Shown here: positions 24,057 to 33,580 of the stretch, piece after piece
Position numbering within the stretch: position 1 is the stretch's first letter
How the letters are laid out: every line of letters starts with the position of its first letter
Assembly: GCA_910574635.1 (NCBI GenBank)
Contig: CAJTCG010000022.1
Coordinates: 1 to 56,006 of the forward strand
DNA length: 56,006 bases
Direction of reading: 5' to 3'
From: Oscillospiraceae bacterium
GTDB lineage: Bacteria; Bacillota; Clostridia; Oscillospirales; Oscillospiraceae
The notes under the pieces: generated by a model
Told to the model about the DNA's origin: nothing
Databases searched by the model: none
The model's input: the letters and a program-made list of their open reading frames with translations, nothing else
Translations under genes and position numbers: made by a program

Positions 24057-26957
24057 ATGACCTTCATGGAACTATCTCTCTCCGGCGGGGTCTTCATCCT
24101 GGCCATTGCGGCTTTCCGGGGGCTGACCCTCCGGCGTCTTCCCAAGGGTACCTTTGTGGCCCTCTGGTGGCTGGCGGCGGCCCGGCTGCTGCTGCCGGTG
24201 GAGCTGGCTTCCCGGTTCAGCGTCTACACCCTGCTGGAGGCTTTGGGCCCCAAGTCGGTTCCCGCCGTCCCGGACGCTTTGCCTGCCCCAGTGGTCCCTG
24301 CGGCTCCTTCGGTCCCTGCGGCCCCTCCGGTGATTGCGATTCCCGCGCAGCCCGCCGCTGTGCCCGCCTCTGCGCCCTTCCCGGTTTGGACAGCCCTGTG
24401 GCTGACGGTGGGCCTGTTGCTGGCGGCGTGGTTCCTGATTCGCTATGTCCGCTGGCGGCGGCGCTTCCGGGAGGCCCTCCCGGCGGACTGCCCGGGCCTG
24501 GAAACCTGGTTCCAGCTCCGGCGGAAGGTGGAGGTCCGGGTCACGGACCAGATCGCCGCCCCGCTGACCTACGGGCTTTTCCGCCCGGTGATACTCCTGC
24601 CCAAGACAATGGATTTTAAAGACGAGGAGGCCCTGACCTGCGTCCTGGCCCATGAGCGGGCCCATATCCGGCGGCTGGACGGCCTTCTCAAGCTGGCGCT
24701 GACGGCGGCGCTGTGCCTCCACTGGTTCAACCCCTCCGTGTGGCTCCTCTACGTCCTGGGAAACCGGGACATGGAGCTGCGCTGTGACGAGGCGGCGGTG
24801 CTGGCCCTGGGGGAGGACAGCCGGGAGCGCTACGCCCTGGCCCTCATCCGCCTGGCGGAAAATAGAAATGTGCCTCTGTGCGGTTTCGCCCACCGAAACG
24901 GCATGGAAGAAAGGATTAAGGCAATTATGAGCATCAAGAAAAAATCTCTGCTGGCTTGCTTTATGGCCCTGGCCCTGGTGCTGGGGATTACCACGGCCTT
25001 CGCCACCTCCGCCAAACCGGCGGAGACAGACAGGCCTTATAGCGAAGACTTCACTGACCGGGACTTATACGCCCAGTCCTCGGCGGAGTCCGCCGCCCTG
25101 TGGGAGGAGACTTTGGCTCCCTACGAGCCCTTCGGCCTCACCTGGACCTTTGACGACCCGGACCTGGACGGAAACGGCCTGACCATGACCTGGGAGGGCC
25201 ATGAGGTGCGGGGCATCTACGACGAGGGGAAGTTCTCTTGGATCACCGAGCACGCCGGAGACGGCGTCTTCGGCCCCGACGCCGTGGAGCTCTATACCAT
25301 CTATGAAAACGGCAAGCTCACCGGCCTCCGCCTGGCGACAGAGGAGGAGCAGAAGTCCTTCGACCGGGACCGGAAGATGTCCGCCGACAGCCTGAAGGTG
25401 GAGAACTTGGCGGAAAGCGTCCGCTATGACAGCGGGCATATATACTTTACCATCCCCGAGAGCGAGGAGCCCTGGAGCATTTTCATTCAAGGCCGTATCC
25501 TGCTGGAGGACGGTTCCGGGCAGAGTGTCCGTTACCTGGAGAAGGAGAGCGAACAGGCGGAGTGGGTCCCGCAGATGACCTATTCCTTTGAGGTGGCGGA
25601 CGCCGCCTATGACGAGCTGACCATGAATGTGCGGTACGGAAACGCCGATTATTGCTATCCCCTGACCCCGCTTCTGCCGGAGAAAGCCCCCTTGCCCGTG
25701 GAACCTCTGCCGGAGGGCAAGGCGGATATTCCCGAGGGGACGGAGATGATCTGGCCGGTAGAGAGCGATCAAATCAACAATTCCTTTGGGGACCGGGCGA
25801 AGCCCGGCGGAGAAGGCGTTGTGACCCATACCGGCGTAGATATCGGAGGTATGGAGAAGGGGACCCCCGTCTATGCCGCCGGAAAAGGGACCGTGAAGGA
25901 AGCCGGATTCAACGCCACAGAGGGCAACTTCGTCCGCATTGACCACGGGAACGGGCAGGAAACCTTCTATGCCCACTGCGAAAAGCTCCTGGTGAAAATC
26001 GGAGACGCCGTGGAGCTGGGGCAGACCATTGCCACTGTCGGCAGTACGGGTATGTCCACCGGACCGCATCTGCACTTTGAGTTTTGGGTGAACGGCGTTG
26101 CCACGGACCCATTGGTTTTTAACAGGGCCAATAACCAAAATAACTACAGCAGCCAGTTCGACCCGTTCGGCGCATCACAGGGGTACGGAGAGGGACCGAA
26201 CGGGGATTACTCCGGGAAGCCCATCATTGCTATTATGGACGGGACTGTGCTGGACGCGGGAGTAAAGGAAAAAAGGAGCGTGTCCAGCATTTTAGCGGAT
26301 TTGTCCGGCCCTTATGTGGAGATTTTGTATGAGGACGGTTATTCCATGGGATACAAAGCCTGTCAGAGTGTCTTGGTGAAGACGGGAGATAAGGTGAAAG
26401 CGGGAGATGTGATTGGCTATACCGGGGAACACGCTTCCGCCTATGGTCCTTCCACTCCGCAAGACAGGGCAAACGATGAGAAGGGCCGCCAGCGAGCGGA
26501 GCAAAGGCTGGTCAATGGAGACTATCCCCGCAACAGCAGGGGAGAGACCTATGGGAAAATTATGGACATTACCTATACGGGCTATGAGCCGGACCTGATA
26601 GGAGCTTTCAATGGGGAAGAGGAAGGCTACGTTACCAAAGAGGACTACTACTATGAAGACACCGTCATAAAAGACCGTGAGTTTTATGCCTATGAAAACT
26701 GGCGGTATGAGAACAACATTTCCGGGATAGCCTTCCCGATGTACGACTCGGAGCACAATCTGATCGGCGAGTGGGTCGGAAGCGAGTGGCCTGGAAGCGA
26801 CGGTAAAAGCGGAAAGACCGCAACGATCGCGGAGGTGCGGGAGGCCCAGAAGCAGGGCTTCCCCAACGCCAACGGCAGTCAGTTCATCGACCGGGGCCCC
26901 CATTTTGATACCATAGAAGAAGCTCGCGAAGCGGCTCTCAACGGGCCGATCTTCTAA
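24057..26957 (+). CDS. BlaR1-like M56 sensor protease fused to M23 endopeptidase-like domains
   Basis: 966 aa. The N-terminal part has several membrane helices and the cytosolic zinc protease motif AHERAHIRRLD (HExxH, about residues 198-203), with LRCDEAAVLALGE downstream as in BlaR1/MecR1. A fourth membrane helix lies near 300 (LLACFMALALVLGITTAFA). After an extracellular region (about 320-550), a LytM/M23 domain carries HTGVDIGG (about 590) and GPHLHFEFW (about 668), so metal ligands are present. A second, histidine-poor M23-like copy (KPIIAIMDGTVLDAG to VKAGDVIGYTGEHAS) follows. Classic BlaR1 instead ends in a penicillin-binding domain; none is seen. I infer a wall-sensing or wall-cutting receptor controlling BlaI. 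Confidence 0.82.
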   Translation: MTFMELSLSGGVFILAIAAFRGLTLRRLPKGTFVALWWLAAARLLLPVELASRFSVYTLLEALGPKSVPAVPDALPAPVVPAAPSVPAAPPVIAIPAQPAAVPASAPFPVWTALWLTVGLLLAAWFLIRYVRWRRRFREALPADCPGLETWFQLRRKVEVRVTDQIAAPLTYGLFRPVILLPKTMDFKDEEALTCVLAHERAHIRRLDGLLKLALTAALCLHWFNPSVWLLYVLGNRDMELRCDEAAVLALGEDSRERYALALIRLAENRNVPLCGFAHRNGMEERIKAIMSIKKKSLLACFMALALVLGITTAFATSAKPAETDRPYSEDFTDRDLYAQSSAESAALWEETLAPYEPFGLTWTFDDPDLDGNGLTMTWEGHEVRGIYDEGKFSWITEHAGDGVFGPDAVELYTIYENGKLTGLRLATEEEQKSFDRDRKMSADSLKVENLAESVRYDSGHIYFTIPESEEPWSIFIQGRILLEDGSGQSVRYLEKESEQAEWVPQMTYSFEVADAAYDELTMNVRYGNADYCYPLTPLLPEKAPLPVEPLPEGKADIPEGTEMIWPVESDQINNSFGDRAKPGGEGVVTHTGVDIGGMEKGTPVYAAGKGTVKEAGFNATEGNFVRIDHGNGQETFYAHCEKLLVKIGDAVELGQTIATVGSTGMSTGPHLHFEFWVNGVATDPLVFNRANNQNNYSSQFDPFGASQGYGEGPNGDYSGKPIIAIMDGTVLDAGVKEKRSVSSILADLSGPYVEILYEDGYSMGYKACQSVLVKTGDKVKAGDVIGYTGEHASAYGPSTPQDRANDEKGRQRAEQRLVNGDYPRNSRGETYGKIMDITYTGYEPDLIGAFNGEEEGYVTKEDYYYEDTVIKDREFYAYENWRYENNISGIAFPMYDSEHNLIGEWVGSEWPGSDGKSGKTATIAEVREAQKQGFPNANGSQFIDRGPHFDTIEEAREAALNGPIF

Positions 26958-26963
26958 GCGGCG

Positions 26964-26994
26964 GAGGCCGTCCCAAAAGGGACGGCCTCTTTTT
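26964..26994 (+). terminator. rho-independent terminator
   Basis: Stem gaggccgtccc/gggacggcctc, loop aaaa, then TTTTTATTTT, just after the M56-M23 gene. Confidence 0.92.
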
Positions 26995-27018
26995 ATTTTC
27001 TAAAAGAAAAAATAAAAC

Positions 27019-27047
27019 TTGACTTTCATAAAATTAAGGTTTATATT
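27019..27047 (+). promoter_or_regulatory. promoter of the DUF2089/membrane protein pair
   Basis: TTGACT (27019-27024), 17-bp spacer, TATATT (27042-27047) in a short AT-rich island, 27 bp before the ATG. Confidence 0.75.
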
Positions 27048-27073
27048 TAATATTATGAAAGGAGGCCGCGCCT

Positions 27074-27376
27074 ATGACCACCCCGCCCCCCTGGATGGCG
27101 GACCTGGACGAACAGGACCTGACCTTTGTGAAGCGCTTTCTCCTGGCCTCCGGCTCCTTGAAGGAGGTGGCGGCCCAGTACGGCGTCAGCTACCCCACGG
27201 TCCGCCTGCGCCTGGACCGCCTGATTCAAAAAATCCGCCTCAGCGACACGGCGGAAGCGGACCCCTACGTCTCCCTGGTAAAGCGCCTGGCAGTGGACGA
27301 CAAGCTGGACTTCGACACCGCGAAGATTTTGATTGCCGCCTACCGGGAGGCCCAAAAGAAAATGGAGGTTGAATGA
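27074..27376 (+). CDS. DUF2089-family putative DNA-binding protein
   Basis: 100 aa. A helix-turn-helix-like segment (FVKRFLLASGSLKEVAAQYG, VSYPTVRLRLDRLIQKI) resembles DUF2089 and sigma-factor region 4. The first ATG after aaaggaggccgcgcct is used. Its stop overlaps the start of a small membrane protein. The DUF2089-membrane protein pair suggests a regulator with its membrane partner, but no target is evident. Confidence 0.75.
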   Translation: MTTPPPWMADLDEQDLTFVKRFLLASGSLKEVAAQYGVSYPTVRLRLDRLIQKIRLSDTAEADPYVSLVKRLAVDDKLDFDTAKILIAAYREAQKKMEVE

Positions 27377-27702
27377 TGGCTATTGCGTCTAGGTTTGTGA
27401 TTGTTTCTCTGCTGTTCCTGCTGGTGTTTCTGATAGGCGGTGTCTTTCTTCAAATCTTCCTCTCCAAGCGGGAGAGCCGCTGGCCGGGGCTGGTTCTGCC
27501 GCTGCTGACGTTTTTGCAGTCTTTGCTGCTGGTATTGAATATTGTGGATACCGGCAGCGTGTCCCAGAACGTGCTGACGGTGCTGGTGACCCTGCTGGCG
27601 GGGAACATCCCCACCCTGATGCTCCTGGCCATCTACTGGGCGGTGCGGGAGAAGCGGAGGGTCAGAGACCAGATTGATAAGATGAAAATTGACGAGCTGT
27701 AA
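27373..27702 (+). CDS. small membrane protein
   Basis: 109 aa with about three membrane helices (FVIVSLLFLLVFLIGGVFLQ, VLPLLTFLQSLLLVLNIV, VLTVLVTLLAGNIPTLMLLA) and a basic C-terminal tail. Translationally coupled to the DUF2089 gene (overlap of 4 nt). No family recognised. A strong terminator follows. Confidence 0.75.
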   Translation: MMAIASRFVIVSLLFLLVFLIGGVFLQIFLSKRESRWPGLVLPLLTFLQSLLLVLNIVDTGSVSQNVLTVLVTLLAGNIPTLMLLAIYWAVREKRRVRDQIDKMKIDEL

Positions 27703-27708
27703 AACGCA

Positions 27709-27734
27709 AAGCCTCCCTGTTGGGAGGCTTTTTT
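27709..27734 (+). terminator. rho-independent terminator
   Basis: Stem aagcctccc/gggaggctt, loop tgtt, followed by TTTT, directly after the small membrane protein gene. Confidence 0.9.
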
Positions 27735-27808
27735 CATGAAAATCACTGTCAGGCCAAGACCTCCCGGCATACGCTGAGCATGTAAAAAACCTTTGGGAGG
27801 GCAAACCT

Positions 27809-28876
27809 ATGGCACAAGTGACTAATTTTTTTGTAGGAGCCAACAGCGGCGAGGGCTTTCGGAACCTGTTTTCCGAGATGGTGGACATCGAAGATACATA
27901 TGACTTCATGGTCTTAAAGGGCGGCCCCGGGGTAGGGAAGAACACCTTCATGCGGGAGATCGGCCGGGCGATGGAGGAGGCGGGCACGGCGGTGGAGTAC
28001 CTCTGGTGCTCCGGGGACCCGGATTCCCTGGACGGCGTGGTGCTCCCGGAGCTCCGCTGCGCCGTGGCGGATGGGACGTCGCCCCACGTCATCGAACCCC
28101 AATACCCCGCCGCCGTGGACCGCTACGTGGACCTGGGCCGCTTCTACGACCTCACCGCCGCCAAAGACTCCGCGGAGGAAGTCAAGACCCGCACCCACGC
28201 CTACAAAGCCGCCTACGTTCGGGCCTACCACAACCTAAAAGCCGCCCGCCAGGTGGAGCTGGACGCCGTGGCCTCCGTGGCGAAGTCCTTCGACGCCGAG
28301 CGCCTGGACCGCCGGGTCCGGGGCATCATCGCCCGGGAGCTTCGTTCCAGGGGGGACCAGAGCGGGAGGACCACCCGCCGCTTCCTGGGCAGCGTCACCC
28401 ACAAGGGCTGTGTCTGGCGCTTCGACAGCGTGGACGTTCTCTGCCCCAAGGTCTATGAGTTCGCCGACACCTGGGAGCTGGCGGGCGGGGCCCTGGCCCG
28501 GCTACACGCGGCGGCGGCGAAGAAGGGCTGGAATACCATCGTCTGCCCTGCTCCGGAGGACCTGAGCCGCATCGAGCACCTGCTGATTCCCGGCCTGGGG
28601 CTGGCCTTTGTCACCTCCTGCCCGTGGATGGACTACGGCAAAAAGCCCTACCGCCGTATCCGGCTGGACGCCATGACGGAGACCGAGGGCCGGTCCCGCC
28701 TCCGCTTCCAGACCCGGATGACCGCCCTGCTCCGGGAGGAGGCGATAGACGCGCTGAAAGACGCCAAGCGGAATCACGACGCCCTGGAAGCGGTCTATAA
28801 CCCCTACGTGGACTTCGACGGCGTCCGGGCCCAGGCCGCCCTGGAGGCGGGAAGGCTGCTGAGCTACTTGAAATAA
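27809..28876 (+). CDS. P-loop ATPase of the PRK06851-like group
   Basis: 355 aa. An N-terminal P-loop near residue 37 reads KGGPGVGKNTFM: Walker A with Asn where Ser/Thr is expected. The remainder resembles a family I know from spore-forming Firmicutes as PRK06851-like putative ATPases: YLWCSGDPDSLDGVVLPEL, a VDLGRFYDL block, a second half with WNTIVCPAPEDLSRIEHLLI. Start ATG 27809 has tttgggagggcaaacct upstream. Role unknown. The Asn in the P-loop may reduce Mg-ATP binding or be compensated by the adjacent Thr. Confidence 0.75.
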   Translation: MAQVTNFFVGANSGEGFRNLFSEMVDIEDTYDFMVLKGGPGVGKNTFMREIGRAMEEAGTAVEYLWCSGDPDSLDGVVLPELRCAVADGTSPHVIEPQYPAAVDRYVDLGRFYDLTAAKDSAEEVKTRTHAYKAAYVRAYHNLKAARQVELDAVASVAKSFDAERLDRRVRGIIARELRSRGDQSGRTTRRFLGSVTHKGCVWRFDSVDVLCPKVYEFADTWELAGGALARLHAAAAKKGWNTIVCPAPEDLSRIEHLLIPGLGLAFVTSCPWMDYGKKPYRRIRLDAMTETEGRSRLRFQTRMTALLREEAIDALKDAKRNHDALEAVYNPYVDFDGVRAQAALEAGRLLSYLK

Positions 28877-28878
28877 AT

Positions 28879-28918
28879 AAAAGAGAAGGAAGCCTGCCGG
28901 CGGGCTTCCTTCTCTTTT
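28879..28918. terminator. bidirectional terminator
   Basis: Perfect 16-bp stem aaaagagaaggaagcc/ggcttccttctctttt with loop tgccggcg. It separates the ATPase gene from convergent rpoD and has A/T runs for both directions. Confidence 0.92.
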
Positions 28919-28920
28919 GA

Positions 28921-30309
28921 TCAGTTTAAAAAATCTTTCAGCTTTTTGCTCCTGGAGGGATGCCGGAGCTTCCGCAGAGCCTTGGCCTCGATCTGCCGGA
29001 TGCGCTCCCGGGTGACGTTAAACTCCTTGCCCACTTCCTCCAAGGTCCGGGTCCGCCCGTCCTCAATGCCGAAACGAAGCTTAAGGACTTTCTCCTCCCG
29101 GGGCGTTAAAGTGGACAGCACGTCCATCAGCTGTTCCTTCAGCAGGGTGAAGGACGCAGCCTCGCTGGGCTCCGACGCCCCTTCGTCCGGGATGAAGTCC
29201 CCCAAGTGGGAGTCCTCCTCTTCGCCGATGGGGGTTTCCAGGGACACGGGCTCTTGGGCGATCTTCATGATCTCCCGCACCTTGTCCACGGGCATGTTCA
29301 TCTCCGCGGCAATCTCGTTGGGGGAGGGGTCGTGTCCCAGCTCCTGGAGGAGCTGGCGGCTGACCCGGATGACTTTGTTGATGGTCTCCACCATGTGGAC
29401 GGGAATGCGGATGGTCCTGGCCTGGTCGGCAATAGCCCGGGTAATGGCCTGGCGGATCCACCAGGTGGCGTAGGTGGAGAACTTGTAGCCCTTGGTGTAG
29501 TCGAACTTTTCCACGGCCTTAATGAGGCCCAGGTTGCCCTCCTGGATCAGGTCCAGGAACAGCATCCCACGGCCTACATAGCGTTTCGCAATGGAAACTA
29601 CCAGACGGAGGTTGGCTTCCGCCAGCTTCTGCTTGGCGGTCTCACCGGCGCGGTACTGCTTGCGCAGGGCAGCCTCCAGGGCGGGGTCGATCTCCGCACC
29701 CTCTTCCCGCTGGCGGCGGAGCTCCGCCAGCTTCTCGGCCGCCTCGTTCCCGGCGGACATGGCCTGGGCCAGGCTGACCTCTTCCTCCGGCGTCAGCAGG
29801 GCCACCTTGCCGATCTCCTTTAAATACATGCGGACGGGGTCGTCGATGGAGAAGCTGTTGACCAGGGTGTTGGGGTCCACCAGCTCCTCTTCCTCCATGC
29901 CGGCGATCTCCTCGGCGGCGGGGCCCTCCTCGGGGAGCTCCGGGAGCAGGTCATCCTCGGCGCTGATGTCGATGTTCAGTGCCTCCAGGGAGTCATAGAG
30001 CTGGTCCATCTGCTCGCCCTCGAGGTTCAGATCGTCCACGGCCTCCATCAGCTCGGCGGACTCCACCTTGCCCTTTTTCTTGCTCTTGGCCAGCAGCTCC
30101 CGGAGCTTTTCATTGTTGATGAGCCAGGAGGCGGCGGGAAGGGCGGCCACCTGCTTGTCGTCCAGCCGGACGATGCCGGCCTTCTTGGCCTCCTCGTCGG
30201 TCATGATCCGGGGAGGAGCGGGTTCTTCCGGGGCCCCCTCCGCCTCGGCGGCGGCTAAAATGGCGTCGGCCTGACGCTCCAGCTCCTTGGCATCCTGTTT
30301 ATTAGACAT
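28921..30309 (-). CDS. rpoD: primary sigma factor (sigma-A/RpoD)
   Basis: 462 aa. An acidic N-terminal region 1.1 (about 1-150) precedes [20 protein letters not shown] (region 1.2). Region 2 has [59 protein letters not shown] (2.3-2.4). Region 3 has [20 protein letters not shown]. Region 4 has [18 protein letters not shown] and [20 protein letters not shown]. It recognises the TTGACA/TATAAT promoters seen across the window. The start overlaps the dnaG end by 8 nt, the classic dnaG-rpoD arrangement. Confidence 0.97.
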   Translation of the reverse strand: MSNKQDAKELERQADAILAAAEAEGAPEEPAPPRIMTDEEAKKAGIVRLDDKQVAALPAASWLINNEKLRELLAKSKKKGKVESAELMEAVDDLNLEGEQMDQLYDSLEALNIDISAEDDLLPELPEEGPAAEEIAGMEEEELVDPNTLVNSFSIDDPVRMYLKEIGKVALLTPEEEVSLAQAMSAGNEAAEKLAELRRQREEGAEIDPALEAALRKQYRAGETAKQKLAEANLRLVVSIAKRYVGRGMLFLDLIQEGNLGLIKAVEKFDYTKGYKFSTYATWWIRQAITRAIADQARTIRIPVHMVETINKVIRVSRQLLQELGHDPSPNEIAAEMNMPVDKVREIMKIAQEPVSLETPIGEEEDSHLGDFIPDEGASEPSEAASFTLLKEQLMDVLSTLTPREEKVLKLRFGIEDGRTRTLEEVGKEFNVTRERIRQIEAKALRKLRHPSRSKKLKDFLN

Positions 30310-32083
30310 TCCGTTTTTCTCCCTTTTTATCTTTATGTTTTTCTGCCGCCGCCAACAGGGGGTCCGTTTCTCCGCCGGAGCGTTTCGCGGCCTCCGCCTG
30401 TATGACGCGTATGTAATCCGCCAGGGCCTGCCGCCCGTTTTGGACGGATTCCGGCCGCTGGCAGACAGCGGTAACGTGGTTCATCTCCTCCGCCGTCAGT
30501 TCCGCCGCCAGGGCGGGCAGGGCGGGGGCCCGGCCCGCCTCCTTCGCCCGCCACAGCAGGGCGAAGACCCGGCCCAGCAGGGGAGAGGAGAAGTCCGCCT
30601 CCTGCAAGGGCGGCTGGGCAGGGAAGAGGCTGTCGTCCAAGAGCAGCAGCCGGAGCACGCCCTCCTCCGCCCGGGCGGAGCGCACATTCTCATAGCGCAG
30701 GGCCCGTTCCTGGGGCTGGGACTGAACGGCGGGGTTCAGCTCCTTTCGGAGCTCCGCCCGGTTCTCCCTGGCGGCCTTCCGTTTCCAGGCCCGCTGGACC
30801 TCCAGCTTCATGGCGTCGAGGGTGATGCGGGCGGTCTCGGCGGCCCGGGCGGCGTAGATTTCCCGCTCTACCGCCCCGGGGAGGGAGGCCAGCAGTTCGC
30901 TGATCTCCTGGCTGTAGGCCACCCGCTGCTCGTCGCTGTCCAGATCATATTTCCCGGCCACTTGGGCCATGCGGAACTCCACGCCGTTCTCGCTGCCGCT
31001 CAGAAGCCGCTCAAAGGCGGCGGGGCCCTGGTTTTTGATGAAGTCATCGGCGTCCTGCTTTACAAGCTCCCCGTCCCCGGTCCGCCGCCGGGGAAGCTGA
31101 AGGACCTTGACGGAGAACTCCGAGCCGTTGAGCAACTGCAAGGCCCGCTCCGTGGCGATTTTCCCGGCGTTGTCGTTGTCGTAGCACAGCACCAATTCCT
31201 TGGTAAACCGGGAGAGGAGCCGGATCTGCTCCGGCGTCAGGGCGGTGCCCATGGAGGCCACCGCGTTGTCAAAGCCCGCCTGGTGGAGGGTGACAATGTC
31301 CAGGTTTCCCTCGCAGAGGATGATATTGGGCCGCTTGCTTTTCTTCGCCAGGTTCAGCCCGTAGAGGACCCGCCGCTTGCTGTACACCGGGGTTTCCGAC
31401 GAGTTCATATACTTGGGCTCGGACTTGTCCAGCACCCGGCTGCCGAAGGCCACCACGTCCCCCCGAGTATCGATGACCGGGAGCATGAGGCGGTTTCGGA
31501 ACTTGTCGTAGAACCCGCCCCGCTTGTTGTCCACAATGAGCCCCGCGGACAGCAGCTCGGCCTTGCTGTAGCCCTTGGCGGTCATCTCGTTCAGCAGCAC
31601 GTCCCAGGCGTCCAGGGAGGCCCCCATGCCGAAATTTTTGGCAGTGCCTTTCCGAATCTGCCGCCGGTCCAGGTACTCCTGAACAGCCCGGCCCTCCGGC
31701 TGCTGAAGGAGGCGGTAATAGAACCTGGCGGCGTCCCGGTTCAAATCCAAAAGCCGCTGGCGGCGGCGTCCGGCCTCCCGGTCGCTCTCCTCCTCCGGCA
31801 CCTCCAGCCCCGCCCGCTTGGCAAGGAACCGCACCGCGTCGGGGAAGGGGAGGTTTTCCTCCTCCATGATGAAGTTGATGACGCCGCCCCCCCGCTTGCA
31901 GCCGAAGCAGTAATAAATCTGCTTGTCCGGCGAGACGGAGAAGGAGCCGGTTTTCTCGCTGTGGAAGGGGCAGAGGCCGAAGAGGTTGGAGCCCCTGCGG
32001 GTGAGCTGGACATAGCTGCCCACTACGTCTGCAATGTCGCTTCTGGCCATCAGCTCGTCCAAAAAGCTTTGGGGAAACGCCAT
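30302..32083 (-). CDS. dnaG: DNA primase
   Basis: 593 aa from ATG 32083, chosen because aaggagggggcgggct precedes it; an upstream start at 32116 adds 11 residues. It makes RNA primers for replication. N-terminal zinc ribbon [11 protein letters not shown]...[10 protein letters not shown], then RNA polymerase core [26 protein letters not shown] motifs [16 protein letters not shown] and [19 protein letters not shown]. The C-terminal third would contact DnaB helicase. rpoD follows with an 8-nt overlap. Confidence 0.97.
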   Translation of the reverse strand: MAFPQSFLDELMARSDIADVVGSYVQLTRRGSNLFGLCPFHSEKTGSFSVSPDKQIYYCFGCKRGGGVINFIMEEENLPFPDAVRFLAKRAGLEVPEEESDREAGRRRQRLLDLNRDAARFYYRLLQQPEGRAVQEYLDRRQIRKGTAKNFGMGASLDAWDVLLNEMTAKGYSKAELLSAGLIVDNKRGGFYDKFRNRLMLPVIDTRGDVVAFGSRVLDKSEPKYMNSSETPVYSKRRVLYGLNLAKKSKRPNIILCEGNLDIVTLHQAGFDNAVASMGTALTPEQIRLLSRFTKELVLCYDNDNAGKIATERALQLLNGSEFSVKVLQLPRRRTGDGELVKQDADDFIKNQGPAAFERLLSGSENGVEFRMAQVAGKYDLDSDEQRVAYSQEISELLASLPGAVEREIYAARAAETARITLDAMKLEVQRAWKRKAARENRAELRKELNPAVQSQPQERALRYENVRSARAEEGVLRLLLLDDSLFPAQPPLQEADFSSPLLGRVFALLWRAKEAGRAPALPALAAELTAEEMNHVTAVCQRPESVQNGRQALADYIRVIQAEAAKRSGGETDPLLAAAEKHKDKKGEKRNV

Positions 32084-32250
32084 AGCCCGCCCCCTCCTTT
32101 CGGTCAGTTTAGCCAAAATCTGCTCTGGTCATACCGAAAAAGTGAGAACGCCTGGGAAGGCGGATTTTCCGGTGATGTTTTTATATACGCCGCCGCTTTT
32201 GATTTTCCTCTTTTTTTCTCAATATTTTTTGAAAACTTTCCGGCGGGGGC

Positions 32251-32279
32251 TTTACAGGCTGGGGATAAGCGCTTAAAAT
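32251..32279 (+). promoter_or_regulatory. promoter of the phosphopantetheinyl transferase gene
   Basis: TTTACA (32251-32256), 17 bp, TAAAAT (32274-32279), 31 bp before the ATG at 32311, with gtaaggagga as ribosome binding site. Confidence 0.65.
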
Positions 32280-32310
32280 AAGGGAGAGAAACGAAGTAAG
32301 GAGGACCGCC

Positions 32311-32910
32311 ATGCCCATTGAATTGTGGACGGCCCGGATGGAGCGCCCCCTGTCGGAGCCGGAGCGGGAGGCCATCCTGCCCCTGCTGCCCCCGGACCGC
32401 CGGGAGCGCCTTTTGCGCATGAAGGAAGTGGAGAAGCAGAGGGAGCCCCTTTGCGCCTATTTGATTTTGTGTTTGGCCCTGCGGCAGAAGTACGGCTGGA
32501 AAGAGCTGCCGGAGGTGGCCCTGGGCCGCTTGGGGAAGCCCTATTTTCCTGGATACCCCGACGTGCACTTCAACATCAGCCACTCCAGCGGCGCGGTGCT
32601 GGTGGGGGTTTCCGACCAGGAGATCGGCGTGGACATCGAGCGTGTCCGCCCCGTGGGCCAGCGGATGATGGTCCGCCTGGCCCATGTGAGTACGGAGGAG
32701 GCCTTTTTCCAAATCTGGGTCCGCCGGGAGGCCCGGGCAAAGCGCAGCGGAAACGGTGTGGGCACCATTATGCGCTCCGAGTCCCCGCTCCAGCCGGGGG
32801 AGTACTACTACCCGCTGGACACCTTCCCCGGCTACGCCGCGGGTCTGGCTACCCGCAGTAAGGAGCTGCCGGGGAAGCTCCACCGCTATTCGCTGGATGA
32901 TATGCTGTAA
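32311..32910 (+). CDS. 4'-phosphopantetheinyl transferase, Sfp type
   Basis: 199 aa. Family motifs: LGRLGKPYFPGYPDVHFNIS, HSSGAVLVGVS, IGVDIERVRP (Mg-binding Asp/Glu) and the WVRREARAK block (WxxKEAxxK equivalent). It transfers phosphopantetheine from CoA to carrier proteins. The length is a little short compared with Sfp (about 225 aa). No carrier protein or NRPS/PKS gene is in the window, so the substrate is unknown. Confidence 0.9.
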   Translation: MPIELWTARMERPLSEPEREAILPLLPPDRRERLLRMKEVEKQREPLCAYLILCLALRQKYGWKELPEVALGRLGKPYFPGYPDVHFNISHSSGAVLVGVSDQEIGVDIERVRPVGQRMMVRLAHVSTEEAFFQIWVRREARAKRSGNGVGTIMRSESPLQPGEYYYPLDTFPGYAAGLATRSKELPGKLHRYSLDDML

Positions 32911-33025
32911 GCGAGAAACAGGCAGGGAAACATCCCCGCCTGTTTTTTTGCCCTTCCACGCAACCGGAGGCCACCGTTTTCCGACTATATAGGTGAAAGC
33001 GGCTTTCAAAGGAGGGACCCACTTC

Positions 33026-33580
33026 ATGGAGGACAAGGACATCATCGCCCTGTACTGGGCGCGTTCAGAGGAGGCCATTCGCCGGACGGCGGAGAAATAC
33101 GGCGCTTACTGCTCTCGGATCATCCGCCGGGTGCTGGGAGACGGCCGGGACGCGGAGGAATGCCTCAGCGACACCTGGCTGGGGGCCTGGAACGCCATGC
33201 CGCCCCAAAAGCCCGCCCGATTGCCGCCCTTTCTGGGCCGCATCGCCCGAAACACGGCGCTGGACCGCTACGACTATAACAGCGCCCAGCGGCGGGACGG
33301 CGGCTTCGAGGCGGTATTGGAGGAGCTGGGGGACTGTGTGGGCGGCACGCCGCTGGAGGAGGACTTCGATTTCCGCCGGTTGGGGGAGGCCATCTCCGGC
33401 TTTCTGGATACCGCGTCTCCGGCGGCCCGGCTGGTGTTTTTGCGGCGGTACTGGTACTGCGACGGTGTGGCGGAGATCGCCGCCGGGACAGGGTACAGCC
33501 AATCCAAAGTGAAATCCCTGCTCCACCGGACCCGGCGGGGTCTGAAGGAGCATCTGAGGAAGGAGGGCTATGACCTATGA
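33026..33580 (+). CDS. ECF-type RNA polymerase sigma factor
   Basis: 184 aa from ATG 33026 (caaaggagggacccacttc upstream). Region 2: IALYWARSEEAIRRTAEKYG, DAEECLSDTWLGAWNAMPPQ. Region 4: FLRRYWYCDGVAEIAAGTGY, SQSKVKSLLHRTRRGLKEHL. It is followed, with a 4-nt ATGA overlap, by a membrane protein that is probably its anti-sigma partner or output sensor. This subclass often pairs with such proteins in Clostridia. Confidence 0.9.
   Translation: MEDKDIIALYWARSEEAIRRTAEKYGAYCSRIIRRVLGDGRDAEECLSDTWLGAWNAMPPQKPARLPPFLGRIARNTALDRYDYNSAQRRDGGFEAVLEELGDCVGGTPLEEDFDFRRLGEAISGFLDTASPAARLVFLRRYWYCDGVAEIAAGTGYSQSKVKSLLHRTRRGLKEHLRKEGYDL

Noticed and set aside
30287..32281. 664-codon open frame on the plus strand opposite dnaG
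   Set aside because: It is the antisense shadow of dnaG, with high-GC codon bias and no recognisable domain.
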